DNA of 64,000 nt from Lutibacter flavus (GCF_900188355.1 NZ_FZNX01000006.1:124001-188000), one strand, 5' to 3'. Numbered from the stretch's first letter, positions 16,954 to 26,316 are shown. Numbers and translations are program-made. Notes: generated by a model not told the origin, from the letters alone.

Positions 16954-17709
16954 TTAACGTGTTATAATCAGTATTAATGACAGAAGAGCTGAGGCAATAG
17001 AAATTAATGAAGAGGTAGTGCCAATTGCAGATGAATTTACTTTTGCTTTGTTTGGTTCCACATAGATTATATCATTTTGAGCTAAATAAAAATATGGCGA
17101 CTTAAAAATCGATTGATCTGTTAAATCCAACCTGATACTTTCCACTTTTTCACCACTTTTTCTAATTAATAATATATTCTTTCTTTTTCCTTGTATTGTT
17201 AAATCCCCTGCCATACCAATTGCTTCTGGAATTGAAATACTTCCATTATCAAGTTTAAATGCGCCCGGGCTCCTTACTTCGCCCAGAACTGTAATTCTAA
17301 AATTCTCTAATTTTATGGTAACAATTGGTTCTTTTACAAATAACTTTAAAGATGTGATTAGTTTATTTTTTAATTCATTAGTTGTTAAACCCACAACATT
17401 AATTTTTCCCAACTCTGGAAAGGTAATATCTCCACTTAAATCCACTAAATATGTAATTTGATTTGTAGCACTTGAAAGCCCGCTACCTTGATACAAATTA
17501 TAAGGCTTTACAGATTCTGGTTCAGAAGCACTTACAGTAATACTTAAAATATCATCAGTTTGAATTCTAGGTGCATAATTCTTCAATAACTCATTGGTTA
17601 TTAACTCATCATTTTGAAAATAAATCATTTTCTTTTTAGACACGCAAGAAGTGATCAATACCATTAGAAAAAATACAAATATAAATTTGAAGATGTAACT
17701 ATTTTTCAT
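16954..17709 (-). CDS. Polysaccharide export lipoprotein (Wza-like, SLBB domain)
   Basis: A 251-residue outer-membrane lipoprotein with lipobox LITSC (Cys22). The polysaccharide export motif region starts near residue 50 (RIQTDDILSITVSASEPE), and the SLBB repeat includes ENFRITVLGEVRSPGAFKL near residue 130. A hydrophobic C-terminal segment (about 230-250) is typical of Bacteroidota homologues. It forms the export channel partnered by the Wzc co-polymerase encoded immediately downstream. Confidence 0.92.
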   Translation of the reverse strand: MKNSYIFKFIFVFFLMVLITSCVSKKKMIYFQNDELITNELLKNYAPRIQTDDILSITVSASEPESVKPYNLYQGSGLSSATNQITYLVDLSGDITFPELGKINVVGLTTNELKNKLITSLKLFVKEPIVTIKLENFRITVLGEVRSPGAFKLDNGSISIPEAIGMAGDLTIQGKRKNILLIRKSGEKVESIRLDLTDQSIFKSPYFYLAQNDIIYVEPNKAKVNSSAIGTTSSLISIASALLSLILIITR

Positions 17710-17730
17710 TCTCTTTTTTTACAAATATAT

Positions 17731-19632
17731 TTAATAAAAAATTGTCTTTATATCTAATTTTTCATATTTCGAATTATTCGAAATAAATTCAGGAACAATT
17801 TGTTTCATTTTTAAAACAGTTTGCTCATAATCTGCCTCATTATTAACAATACATAATTCTTCAATTTGTTGTTTAATAATGTCTGTATTTAAAGAAGCAA
17901 CTTTAGCTATCATTATTTTTTCATGATGTGTATTTATTACATTCTCTTTATCTCCTATAAGTTCTTCATAAATTTTTTCCCCTGGTCGAAGACCTGTAAT
18001 TTCAATATCAATTTCTTCCGGGTATTTTAAACCAGACAATCGAATCATGTTTAATGCTAAATCATATATTTTAATGGAATTTCCCATGTCAAACACAAAA
18101 ATTTCACCTCCTTGCCCCATACAACCAGCTTCTAAAACTAATTGACAAGCTTCAGGAATTGTCATAAAATAACGTGTAATATCTTTATGAGTAACAGTTA
18201 AAGGGCCTCCTTTATCAATTTGGGATTGAAATAACGGAATTACTGAACCATTAGAACCTAAAACATTTCCAAAACGTGTTGTAATAAATTTTGTATGCCC
18301 ATTTTCATTTAGACAATTCATATACATTTCTGCAATTCTTTTTGTTCCTCCCATCACATTGGTAGGATTCACAGCTTTATCCGTAGAAATCATAACCATC
18401 TTTTCTACATGATTTTTCACAGAAATATCTGCAATATTTTTGCTCCCTAAAACATTTGTTCTTACAGCTTCATAAGGATTATCTTCCATAAAAGGAACGT
18501 GCTTGTATGCTGCCGCATGAAATACTAGATTTGGTTTATACTTTACAAATAAAAATTCCATTCTATCCTTGTTTTGAATATCTGCAACAATAGCTTTAAT
18601 ATTGTCATTCTTTTTATTTATAAAATATTGTTGTAAATTGTATAGTTCAGATTCTGCCTGATCAATTAAAATTATTTGTTTGTACTTAAAACTGGAAACT
18701 TGTCGTGCTATTTCGCTCCCAATTGATCCTGCAGCACCTGTTATTAATATCACTTTGTTATTAAATTCTTGATGAAGTATTGGGTTATTCAATTCAATTG
18801 GCGTTCTACCCAATAAATCTTCAATTTTAACCGATCTAATTTGTTTTGCATTTAAATCTCCATCTATCCATGATTTTATCGGAGGTACAATTTTTACTTT
18901 TAATGGCAATTTAGACACGGAGCCAACAATTTGCAATAATCGTGAAGGCTTAATATTCTGAATAGATAAAATAATTTCATCTATATTTTTATTCTCTACA
19001 AATGAGGTATTTACTTTTTTTGAATTAAAAACTGGTACCCCATTAATTTTACTTCCCGATTTTCTTTTGTCATCATCTATAAATCCAACTATTTGAACCT
19101 TATTTTTTTTATCATCATGCAGCACAGAATATGCTAACATTCCAGCCTCCCCAGCACCATATATCATTACTCTTTTTTCAATATCCGAGCCGGTCATTAA
19201 AAGTCTATATAATTCTTTATAAATAACTCGACTTGCAATCAATAAAGTTACATTTAATAAAAAATGAATAACTATAATTGACCTTGGAATTGTAAATTCA
19301 GACACCCAATTAAATTGACGATTTAATAGAACAATACCAATCATCAGAACAAATATTGTAAGGCTTGCCAAAAAAACATTTATAGAATCTCTAATACCTG
19401 TATGCCTAATAACTCCCTTATAAGAGCCGATTAGAAAAAACCCTATTAACGAGGCAATGATTACAATTGGAAATTGCAATATAAATTTTGAAGTATCAAA
19501 ACTTAAACTAAAATCAAATCGTATAAGATAGGAAAGAATAAAGGTGTTTAAAACAATATAAACATCAATAATTAACACCAACCAACGTGGTGTATTTCTT
19601 TTTAATAAATTTATAAAAACACTATTAATCAT
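17731..19632 (-). CDS. Membrane UDP-GlcNAc 4,6-dehydratase, PglF/WbpM/CapD type
   Basis: A 633-residue protein with four N-terminal membrane segments (about residues 15-140) and two Rossmann units: GAGEAG at 159-164 and GAAGSIGSE at 299-307. The catalytic stretch STDKAVNPTNVMGGTKR has Thr-Asp-Lys and Met in place of the usual SDR tyrosine, a hallmark of the long PglF-type dehydratases. The reaction makes UDP-4-keto-6-deoxy-GlcNAc. The aminotransferase encoded one base upstream can act on that product, so together they probably make a UDP-4-amino-4,6-dideoxy sugar. No acetyltransferase for a third step is nearby. Confidence 0.92.
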   Translation of the reverse strand: MINSVFINLLKRNTPRWLVLIIDVYIVLNTFILSYLIRFDFSLSFDTSKFILQFPIVIIASLIGFFLIGSYKGVIRHTGIRDSINVFLASLTIFVLMIGIVLLNRQFNWVSEFTIPRSIIVIHFLLNVTLLIASRVIYKELYRLLMTGSDIEKRVMIYGAGEAGMLAYSVLHDDKKNKVQIVGFIDDDKRKSGSKINGVPVFNSKKVNTSFVENKNIDEIILSIQNIKPSRLLQIVGSVSKLPLKVKIVPPIKSWIDGDLNAKQIRSVKIEDLLGRTPIELNNPILHQEFNNKVILITGAAGSIGSEIARQVSSFKYKQIILIDQAESELYNLQQYFINKKNDNIKAIVADIQNKDRMEFLFVKYKPNLVFHAAAYKHVPFMEDNPYEAVRTNVLGSKNIADISVKNHVEKMVMISTDKAVNPTNVMGGTKRIAEMYMNCLNENGHTKFITTRFGNVLGSNGSVIPLFQSQIDKGGPLTVTHKDITRYFMTIPEACQLVLEAGCMGQGGEIFVFDMGNSIKIYDLALNMIRLSGLKYPEEIDIEITGLRPGEKIYEELIGDKENVINTHHEKIMIAKVASLNTDIIKQQIEELCIVNNEADYEQTVLKMKQIVPEFISNNSKYEKLDIKTIFY

Positions 19633-19633
19633 A

Positions 19634-20746
19634 CTAAAAACGGTTTAGAACCCCAACAATCCTATATAATTCCTTTTCAGTAATATTCGATCCACTTGGT
19701 AAACACAAACCTACTTCAAATAATTTTTGCGAAGTTCCATTTGTAAAATTTAAATATTTTTTAAACAATGGCTGTAAATGCATTGGTTTCCATAATGGTC
19801 TTGATTCAATATTTTCGTTTTCTAAAGATAGTCTAACTTTTTCTCTTATTTCAAATGAAGGTGTTAAAATACAAGTTAACCACCTATTTGTAAAACTTCC
19901 TTCAGGCTCATCTAAAAACGTAAACTTTTTGTTTTTTATTTCTTTTTTATAAAATTTAAAATTAGACCTTCTTGCTAAAACTCTATCGTCCAAAACTTCT
20001 AATTGTCCTCTACCAATACCTGCAATTATGTTAGACATTCTATAATTATAACCTATTTTTGAATGCTCATAGTGTGGTGCTTTATCTTTAGCCTGTGTTG
20101 CAAAAAAAATAGCTTCTTCTTTTTTTACTTTACTCTTTGTTATTAAAGCTCCACCCCCTGAGGTGGTTATTATCTTATTTCCATTAAAGGATAAAATTGA
20201 AAAATCTCCAAATGCTCCACACTTTTCACCTCCAAATTCGCTTCCTAATGCTTCTGCGCTATCTTCTATAATTGGTATTTCATATTTTAAACTAAGCTCA
20301 TGTATTTTAGTCACATTATAAGGCATTCCATATAAATGAACTACTATAATTGCTTTTGGCTTTTTACCATTTTTTAATCTGTTTAAAATAGCATTTTCTA
20401 ATAGTTCAGGACACATATTCCAAGTTTCCAATTCACTGTCAATAAAAACAGGCGTTGCCCCTTGATATAAAATAGGATTTGCTGAAGCAGAAAATGTAAA
20501 ACTTTGACACAATACTTCATCACCTCCTGAAACACCTAATTGTACCAAAGCCAAATGTATTGCAGCGGTACCAGAACTTAGTGCAGCAACATAGCTATTT
20601 CCTTTTAAATAAGTTTGAAGAGTATTCTCAAATTCATTCACGTTTGGTCCTAATGGAGCCACCCAATTGGTATCAAAAGCTTCCTTAATGTATTTTTGTT
20701 CTCCACCACCCATATGTGGAGAAGAAAGCCAAATTTTTTCACTCAT
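19634..20746 (-). CDS. DegT/DnrJ/EryC1 aminotransferase (PglE-like)
   Basis: A 370-residue fold-type I PLP enzyme. The PLP lysine is Lys191 in FNGNKIITTSGGGAL; HLYGMP (near 137) and IEDSAEALGSEFGG (near 160) are family signatures. It is the first gene of the operon with the PglF-type dehydratase, wza and wzc, so the likely substrate is UDP-4-keto-6-deoxy-GlcNAc (the PglE reaction). It differs from the aminotransferase fragment at the window start. No TAnnTTTG box was found in the 266-base gap upstream, which otherwise holds only AT-rich sequence. Confidence 0.9.
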   Translation of the reverse strand: MSEKIWLSSPHMGGGEQKYIKEAFDTNWVAPLGPNVNEFENTLQTYLKGNSYVAALSSGTAAIHLALVQLGVSGGDEVLCQSFTFSASANPILYQGATPVFIDSELETWNMCPELLENAILNRLKNGKKPKAIIVVHLYGMPYNVTKIHELSLKYEIPIIEDSAEALGSEFGGEKCGAFGDFSILSFNGNKIITTSGGGALITKSKVKKEEAIFFATQAKDKAPHYEHSKIGYNYRMSNIIAGIGRGQLEVLDDRVLARRSNFKFYKKEIKNKKFTFLDEPEGSFTNRWLTCILTPSFEIREKVRLSLENENIESRPLWKPMHLQPLFKKYLNFTNGTSQKLFEVGLCLPSGSNITEKELYRIVGVLNRF

Positions 20747-21012
20747 TCTTATTGTATTCTTACTAAAACGTAAATTTACTATAATTTATTTTGATTAAGT
20801 TAATAGATTCTTACTTAAAAGTATTTAAAACAAAGCACCATAGTAGTAACCATATAGTTATATAAAGTTTAATTAATTCAAAGATTAATATTGTTATGAT
20901 AATTATTAATTAGCAAATAAAATTGAGCTGAATTAAGGTAGTTGAAAATATTACTTTTTAGCCATGCTCTTTTTTTGAATTCATGTAAATTAGCATTTTT
21001 AAAAAAACAGAA

Positions 21013-21462
21013 ATGAATTTCGAAGTAAATTTTAAAACAAAATGGTCAGATTTTGACCCAAATCGTCACATGCGTCACACAGCCTATAACGATTATGCTG
21101 CTGAAGTAAGAGTTCGCTTTTTTCAAGAACACGGATTATCAATTAATGAATTTGCTAAACTTAATATTGGTCCTATTCTTTTTAAAGAAGAAACTTCCTT
21201 TTACAAAGAAATTCATATTGGTGAAAACATTGATGTGCATATGGAACTTGAAGGCGTTTCTAAAGGAATTGAACGTTGGCGCTTTACCCATCAAATATTT
21301 AATAAAGACGGTATCTTAGCTGCTGAGATAAAAGTTTATGGAGCTTGGATTGATTTAATGAAACGAAAACTTACCGCTCCTCCTACTAAATTTGTTCAAA
21401 TTTTTGAAGATTTACCAAAAACTAAAAACTTTAAAGAAATACTTTTGAAAAGTGCGAAATAG
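21013..21462 (+). CDS. Acyl-CoA thioesterase, hot-dog fold
   Basis: A 149-residue soluble protein of the 4-hydroxybenzoyl-CoA thioesterase/FabD-independent acyl-ACP thioesterase type. The N-terminal KWSDFDPNRHMRHTAYNDYA matches the family helix, with an aspartate where the catalytic acid is expected. The substrate is unknown; short- to medium-chain acyl thioesters are usual. The 3' end overlaps the GTG start of the nuclease gene by 11 bases. Confidence 0.82.
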   Translation: MNFEVNFKTKWSDFDPNRHMRHTAYNDYAAEVRVRFFQEHGLSINEFAKLNIGPILFKEETSFYKEIHIGENIDVHMELEGVSKGIERWRFTHQIFNKDGILAAEIKVYGAWIDLMKRKLTAPPTKFVQIFEDLPKTKNFKEILLKSAK

Positions 21463-22252
21463 GAAGACCATATACATTGTTTTAACACTTATTTTTACAA
21501 TAGGTTTTTTCATTTATGATAATTTTTCAGTAGAAGATATAAAAGCAATTGGTGAGTCCAAAACCTCAAATTCTGATTTAAATTATTTACCAACTTCAAC
21601 TACAGGTGTAATTGTTAACCACAATTTTTATGATTTATCTTATCATGAAAATCATGAGCAAGCAGAATGGGTTGCATATCATTTAAAAGCTGAGCATATA
21701 ACTTCAACAAATTTTAAAAGACCTTATTTCGAAAAGGATCTAAAGGTTTTATCACAAAGTGCACATTATAGAAATTATTCAAAATCTGGCTACGACAAAG
21801 GACATTTATGTCCGGCTGGAGATCGGAAATTCTCAAAATTTGCACACGATGAAACATTTTTAACTAGTAATATTTCACCTCAAAATCACGAATTTAATGC
21901 CGGTATTTGGAACCGATTAGAGCAAAAGACGAGGTATTGGGCAACAAAATATAAAAATCTTTATATTGTTACTGGTGGTATTTTAGGAAACTCATCTAAC
22001 ACCATTGGTAGTGAAAAAGTAACAGTCCCTAACTCTTTTTATAAAATTATTTTAGATTTTCATGAACCTGAAATAAAAGCAATTGCCTTTTTAATTCCAC
22101 ATAAAGAATCTGAAAAAGCTTTATACAGGTTTGTAACGTCTATTGATGAAATAGAACAACTTACTGGAATAGATTTTTTTCCTGAAATTGAAGATTCTTT
22201 GGAGAACAAATTAGAGAAATCTACGAGTTATTCCAACTGGAGTTTCAGATGA
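21452..22252 (+). CDS. DNA/RNA non-specific endonuclease (NUC family), exported
   Basis: A 266-residue protein starting with GTG inside the preceding gene. Residues 6-22 form a signal peptide or membrane anchor, so the nuclease acts outside the cytoplasm. The beta-beta-alpha-metal motif reads GYDKGHLCPAGDRK, with His118 as the general base; the usual DRGH is DKGH here. Metal-site partners N149, N154 and E157 are in HEFNAGIWNRLEQK. The family cleaves both DNA and RNA with Mg2+. An exported basic protein with HU-like segments is encoded 84 bases downstream. Confidence 0.88.
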   Translation: MRNRKTIYIVLTLIFTIGFFIYDNFSVEDIKAIGESKTSNSDLNYLPTSTTGVIVNHNFYDLSYHENHEQAEWVAYHLKAEHITSTNFKRPYFEKDLKVLSQSAHYRNYSKSGYDKGHLCPAGDRKFSKFAHDETFLTSNISPQNHEFNAGIWNRLEQKTRYWATKYKNLYIVTGGILGNSSNTIGSEKVTVPNSFYKIILDFHEPEIKAIAFLIPHKESEKALYRFVTSIDEIEQLTGIDFFPEIEDSLENKLEKSTSYSNWSFR

Positions 22253-22336
22253 ATTAATTTTTGGGGTAACAAAATTTAGAATTGGTTGATATAGTTGTAA
22301 AGAAACAAATTTTTACAAACTATAAAACAAATATAT

Positions 22337-22726
22337 ATGAAAACTAAATTATTTTTTATCGCAACATTCCTTATTTCAACAATTACATTTTCTCAAACTT
22401 CTAAAAAAGGATACGATTATTACAAAGCTTCCAGCGACACTAGAATGAACAAAGGTGAGCTTATTGATGCCATGGCAAAAGATGGAAACATTTCAAAAAG
22501 AGTCTCACGAACAGGTAGAAATCCACAAACTGGTAAAGAAATAAAGAGCGCTAGTGCAAACAAAGATTTACATCTTAGAAAAAGACCAGGAAGAATAAAA
22601 ACTAAAAATAATAATGTAAAACAAGAAAACGGACCAACAACTGGTCAAAATTTAAGAAAAAGACCTGGAGCAACAAAAGCCACCGATTACAATAGTTCTA
22701 GAAGTAATAAAAATTCGAATCATTAA
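22337..22726 (+). CDS. Exported basic protein with two HU-like segments
   Basis: A 129-residue protein with a clear signal peptide (residues 1-20, ending ITFSQ). Residues 37-54, MNKGELIDAMAKDGNISK, match the first helix of bacterial HU histone-like proteins. Residues 57-75, SRTGRNPQTGKEIKSASAN, match the HU DNA-binding arm. The roughly 35 residues that separate these parts in real HU are missing. The rest is basic and low in complexity, with a duplicated LRKRPG at 80-85 and 106-111. DNA binding outside the cell or in the periplasm is an inference; the protein cannot form a normal HU fold. A terminator follows. Confidence 0.75.
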   Translation: MKTKLFFIATFLISTITFSQTSKKGYDYYKASSDTRMNKGELIDAMAKDGNISKRVSRTGRNPQTGKEIKSASANKDLHLRKRPGRIKTKNNNVKQENGPTTGQNLRKRPGATKATDYNSSRSNKNSNH

Positions 22727-22731
22727 AACTT

Positions 22732-22761
22732 AAAAAAAGTCTTCAAATTGAAGGCTTTTTT
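22732..22761. terminator. Bidirectional terminator
   Basis: The stem AGTCTTCAA/TTGAAGGCT (nine pairs with one G-U) is flanked by A and T runs. It serves the HU-like gene on the plus strand and abuts the stop codon of the radical-SAM activase on the minus strand. Confidence 0.8.
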
Positions 22762-23670
22762 CTATCCTCCAACAGATGCGGTAATTCCAAAGCTTTTAAA
22801 TTGAGAAATAATATTATTAATCTCATTACCTATAGGTGTTTCAAATTCAACAAAATCAGCTGCTTTACCAAGTTTAACAAGTTTATTTTCAGCCACACTA
22901 TGATAAGGCAATAAATTTATCATCTTTCTATTTCCTTCTAAAGAATTCATAAAACTAGCAGTTTCTCTAATATTATCTTCTGAAGTATTTACCCCTTTAA
23001 TTAATGGAATTCTAAAAATGATTTCACAATCTGTTTTTGCAAGCTCTGTAATGTTTGAAAGTATTTTTTCATTAGAAACACCTGTAAACTCTTTATGCTT
23101 TTCGGAATTCATCACTTTTAAGTCAATTAAAAATAGCTCAGTATTTTTTGCTACTTCCAAAACAGTTTCTAAACTTGCAAAAGCTGTGGTATCAACTACC
23201 CTATGATACATTCTTTTCCCGCATTCTTTTAATGCTTCCAATAAATAATTTGAATGCATCAAAGGTTCTCCACCTGAAAAAGTAACACCTCCACCCGACT
23301 GATCAAAAAATATGGCTTCATTATCAATTTTCTTAATTAAATCTGAAATCAAAATAGTTGCCCCTAACATTTCAAATGCTTTTGTTGGACAAACCTCTGC
23401 ACATTTACCGCACAAATTACAACTGTTGTAATCGGTAACAATTCCTTTTGAAGTCATTTTTAAAGCATCGTTAGGACAATTATCAACACAACTTAAAGCC
23501 CCAATACACTTTTTAGCATTGTACATTTTTTGAATCTTTGGCGACATACTTTCCGGATTATGGCACCACTGGCATGATAAATTACAGCCTTTAAAAAATA
23601 CAGTTAACCTAATTCCTGGACCATCATTTATGGCATATTTTTTAATGTCGAAAATTAAACCTGTACTCAT
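22762..23670 (-). CDS. Glycyl-radical enzyme activating protein (radical SAM)
   Basis: A 302-residue radical-SAM enzyme. The SAM-cluster motif is CxxxCxxC (Cys29, Cys33, Cys36) in GCNLSCQWC. A ferredoxin-like insert with two Cys-rich 4Fe-4S sites lies at about residues 55-105 (CVDNCPNDAL and CNLCGKCAEVCP), as in activases of GREs other than PFL. GGVTFSGGEPL near 130 is the SAM-binding GGE motif. It installs the glycyl radical on the large enzyme encoded 152 bases upstream. An oxygen-sensitive system is expected. The intervening gap holds a palindromic repeat. Confidence 0.93.
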   Translation of the reverse strand: MSTGLIFDIKKYAINDGPGIRLTVFFKGCNLSCQWCHNPESMSPKIQKMYNAKKCIGALSCVDNCPNDALKMTSKGIVTDYNSCNLCGKCAEVCPTKAFEMLGATILISDLIKKIDNEAIFFDQSGGGVTFSGGEPLMHSNYLLEALKECGKRMYHRVVDTTAFASLETVLEVAKNTELFLIDLKVMNSEKHKEFTGVSNEKILSNITELAKTDCEIIFRIPLIKGVNTSEDNIRETASFMNSLEGNRKMINLLPYHSVAENKLVKLGKAADFVEFETPIGNEINNIISQFKSFGITASVGG

Positions 23671-23707
23671 TTAATCATTTATTTACTGTTGTTATACATG
23701 ACTCTTA

Positions 23708-23813
23708 CGTCACTTCGAGTACTTCTACTTTAGGAGTAGTGTATCGAGAAATCACGACATCTACTGAAAAGTTCTCGGTACAATTTTTTATCAAAAATTA
23801 CTCGAACTGACGT
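23708..23813. repeat. Palindromic dispersed element between the GRE and its activase
   Basis: The ends CGTCACTTCGAGTA (23708 on) and TACTCGAACTGACG (to 23812) are imperfect inverted repeats. Inside them, GTATCGAGAA (23740-23749) is mirrored by TTCTCGGTAC (23772-23781). The whole can fold into one long hairpin. I recall similar GTCA-TTCGAG...CTCGAA-TGACG elements in flavobacterial genomes; only one copy is in this window. Confidence 0.6.
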
Positions 23814-23822
23814 CCTGAACTA

Positions 23823-26276
23823 TTAAAAGGATTCATTTTCAGTTCTATCAATTACTTCCTGCTGTAAATCGGCATTCATATCGTTAAAATAATCACTGTA
23901 TCCAGCCATTCGCACCAATAAATCTTTATAATCTTCAGGATTTTCCTGCGCCGCAATCAATGTTGCAGTATCCACAATATTAAACTGAATATGATGTCCG
24001 CCCAAAGCAAAATAACTTCTAACTAAATGACTTAGCTTCATTAAATCTTCATCACGTTTTAATAAACTTGGTAAAAAACGCTGATTCAACAATGTACCTC
24101 CAGATTTTACTTGATCAATTTTTGTAAGTGATTTTATTACTGCTGAAGGGCCATTTGTATCTGCACCATGCGATGGAGATGTTCCATCAGATATGGATTT
24201 ATGAGCCAAACGTCCGTTTGGAGTTGCGCCCATAACTTTTCCAAAATAAACATGACACGTTGTTGACAACATATTTAAATGAAATGATTCACCTTTTGTA
24301 TTTGGTTTCCCATCAATAACTTCAAATAAATCGTTATACACTTGCAAAGCAATGGCATCAGCATAATTTTCATCATTTCCGTAGAAAGGAGTTTTGTTCA
24401 GAATTGCTTGACGCAAAATTTCTTCACCTTCAAAATTCTTTGAAACTGCATTTAAAATTGCATCCATTGAAACCGTTTTATCTTCAAAAACGTGCTTTTT
24501 TAATGCAGCTAAACTATCCGTAACGGTACCTAAACCTGTACATTGAATATAGTTTGTATTATAGCGTGGACCACTATTGTAATAATCTTTTCCTTTGGAA
24601 ATACAATCATCAATAACCACTGATAAGAATGTTGCAGGACTGTATTTTGCAAACATTCTGTCGATATAGTTACTTACTAAAATCTTTTGGTTAACAATGT
24701 AATTTAGCTGTTTTTTAAAGGCTTCATATAATTCTTCATAGCTTTTAAAATTACGAGGATCACCAGTTTCAATACTTACCTGTTTTCCTGAAAGCGGGTT
24801 TATACCATTATTTAAGGTTATTTCAATAATTTTTGGAACGTTTAAATACCCTGTTAAAATATAGGCTTCTTTCCCAAAAGCACCAACTTCAATACAACCA
24901 CTACAACCACCTTGGCGCGCATCTTCCAACGATTTACCTTGGCGCAACATTTCAGGAATATAAATGTCTGGATTAAAAATGGAAGGATATCCGTGTCCTT
25001 GACGAATAACTTTGCAAGCCTCTTTTAAAAACCGATCTGGTGTTTTTGAACTCACATGAACAGAATTTCCTGGTTGCAACAAGTGCAATTCTTCAACAAT
25101 TTCTAGCATAATATAAGAAACTTCACTTACACCGTCAGATCCATCTTGTTTAACACCACCAATATTAATATTTGTAAAGTCGTTATACGTACCACTTTCT
25201 TTAGCAGTAATTCCTACTTTTGGCGGAGCCGGATGGTTGTTTACTTTAATCCAAAAGCAACTTAATAATTCTTTTGCTTCATTACGTGTTAAAGTCCCTT
25301 CTGCAATTTCTTTTTCATAAAAAGGAGCTAAATGTTGATCAAAATGACCTGGGTTCATTGCGTCCCAGCCATTTAATTCTGTAATAGTTCCTAAATGTAC
25401 AAACCAATACATTTGTATGGCTTCATAAAATGTTCTTGGTGCTTTTGCAGGAACCCTTCTACATACCTCTGCTATTTTTTGAAGTTCCTTTATACGCGCA
25501 GGATCTGATTCTTTTAATGATAATTCCTCAGCCAAATCTGCATGACGTTCAGCAAAAAGTATTACTGCATCACAAGAAATCATCATCCCATCTAACTGCT
25601 CTTTTTTATCAGTGGCTTCAAAATCATTTAGGAAATCTAATTTCTTAATCTCTTCCTGAATTCTCTTTTTAAAATCGACCATTCCACACTTGTAAATCTT
25701 GCCATCTAACGCTGTGTGCCCAGGTGCTCGTTGTTCCATAAATTCGGTAAACAAACCCGCTTCATAAGCGCTACTCCATTCCTTAGGAACGTGACTAAAA
25801 ATACGTTCACGCATCGTTTTTCCACTCCAATACGGAATTACTTCATTCTTATAGATATCAATATCTTGTTGAGAAATTGTATAACGTTGCATTTCACGTG
25901 TATTTAATACATTAAAATCTTCAACGCTATGGCATGTTAATTCTGGGAAAGTTGGAACCGCTTTTGGTTTTGGTCCACGTTCACCAACAATTAATTCCCC
26001 ATCACCTAAATAAATTGTTTTTTGCTTACAAATTTCTAAGAAATTAAGGCTTCTTAAAACCGGAATGGAATATTTCCCGTAATTATACTTATAAAATTCT
26101 GTTTGAATTAAGGCTCTCTCAATGGATAATGATGGTTCAGCTTCAAAACTTAACTTTCTAAGTTTTTGAATTCTTTCATTCATTCCTGGTCCAATAGCAT
26201 TTAAAATTGGCTTATAAAAATTTCCTTGAGCTGCCCCAGGTCTTTGAGGCTTTTTATTTTTGTGTACCGTTTTCAT
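23823..26276 (-). CDS. Glycyl-radical enzyme, probable trans-4-hydroxy-L-proline dehydratase (HypD-like)
   Basis: An 817-residue glycyl-radical enzyme. The radical glycine is Gly792 in RMAGYSDYF, the thiyl cysteine is Cys461 with Glu463 in SGCIE. The surrounding GAFGKEAYILTGY, WDAMNPG and TTCHVYFGKVMGATPNGR closely resemble the clostridial hydroxyproline dehydratase HypD, including the tyrosine 16 residues after the cysteine. That enzyme dehydrates trans-4-hydroxy-L-proline to pyrroline-5-carboxylate. The comparison is from memory. About 30 residues at the N-terminus are extra. There is no proC next to it in this window. PFL or glycerol dehydratase activity is less likely because their active-site motifs differ. 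Confidence 0.85.
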   Translation of the reverse strand: MKTVHKNKKPQRPGAAQGNFYKPILNAIGPGMNERIQKLRKLSFEAEPSLSIERALIQTEFYKYNYGKYSIPVLRSLNFLEICKQKTIYLGDGELIVGERGPKPKAVPTFPELTCHSVEDFNVLNTREMQRYTISQQDIDIYKNEVIPYWSGKTMRERIFSHVPKEWSSAYEAGLFTEFMEQRAPGHTALDGKIYKCGMVDFKKRIQEEIKKLDFLNDFEATDKKEQLDGMMISCDAVILFAERHADLAEELSLKESDPARIKELQKIAEVCRRVPAKAPRTFYEAIQMYWFVHLGTITELNGWDAMNPGHFDQHLAPFYEKEIAEGTLTRNEAKELLSCFWIKVNNHPAPPKVGITAKESGTYNDFTNINIGGVKQDGSDGVSEVSYIMLEIVEELHLLQPGNSVHVSSKTPDRFLKEACKVIRQGHGYPSIFNPDIYIPEMLRQGKSLEDARQGGCSGCIEVGAFGKEAYILTGYLNVPKIIEITLNNGINPLSGKQVSIETGDPRNFKSYEELYEAFKKQLNYIVNQKILVSNYIDRMFAKYSPATFLSVVIDDCISKGKDYYNSGPRYNTNYIQCTGLGTVTDSLAALKKHVFEDKTVSMDAILNAVSKNFEGEEILRQAILNKTPFYGNDENYADAIALQVYNDLFEVIDGKPNTKGESFHLNMLSTTCHVYFGKVMGATPNGRLAHKSISDGTSPSHGADTNGPSAVIKSLTKIDQVKSGGTLLNQRFLPSLLKRDEDLMKLSHLVRSYFALGGHHIQFNIVDTATLIAAQENPEDYKDLLVRMAGYSDYFNDMNADLQQEVIDRTENESF

Positions 26277-26297
26277 AATATAATGTGTAAAGTAACA

Positions 26298-26316
26298 TTC
26301 AGAATAAAATTCTGAA
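26298..26316. promoter_or_regulatory. Perfect palindrome upstream of the HypD-like gene
   Basis: TTCAGAAT, a three-base spacer, then ATTCTGAA: a perfect 8+8 inverted repeat 22 bases before the start codon. It could be an operator for a dimeric regulator or an RNA hairpin in the leader. Confidence 0.5.
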
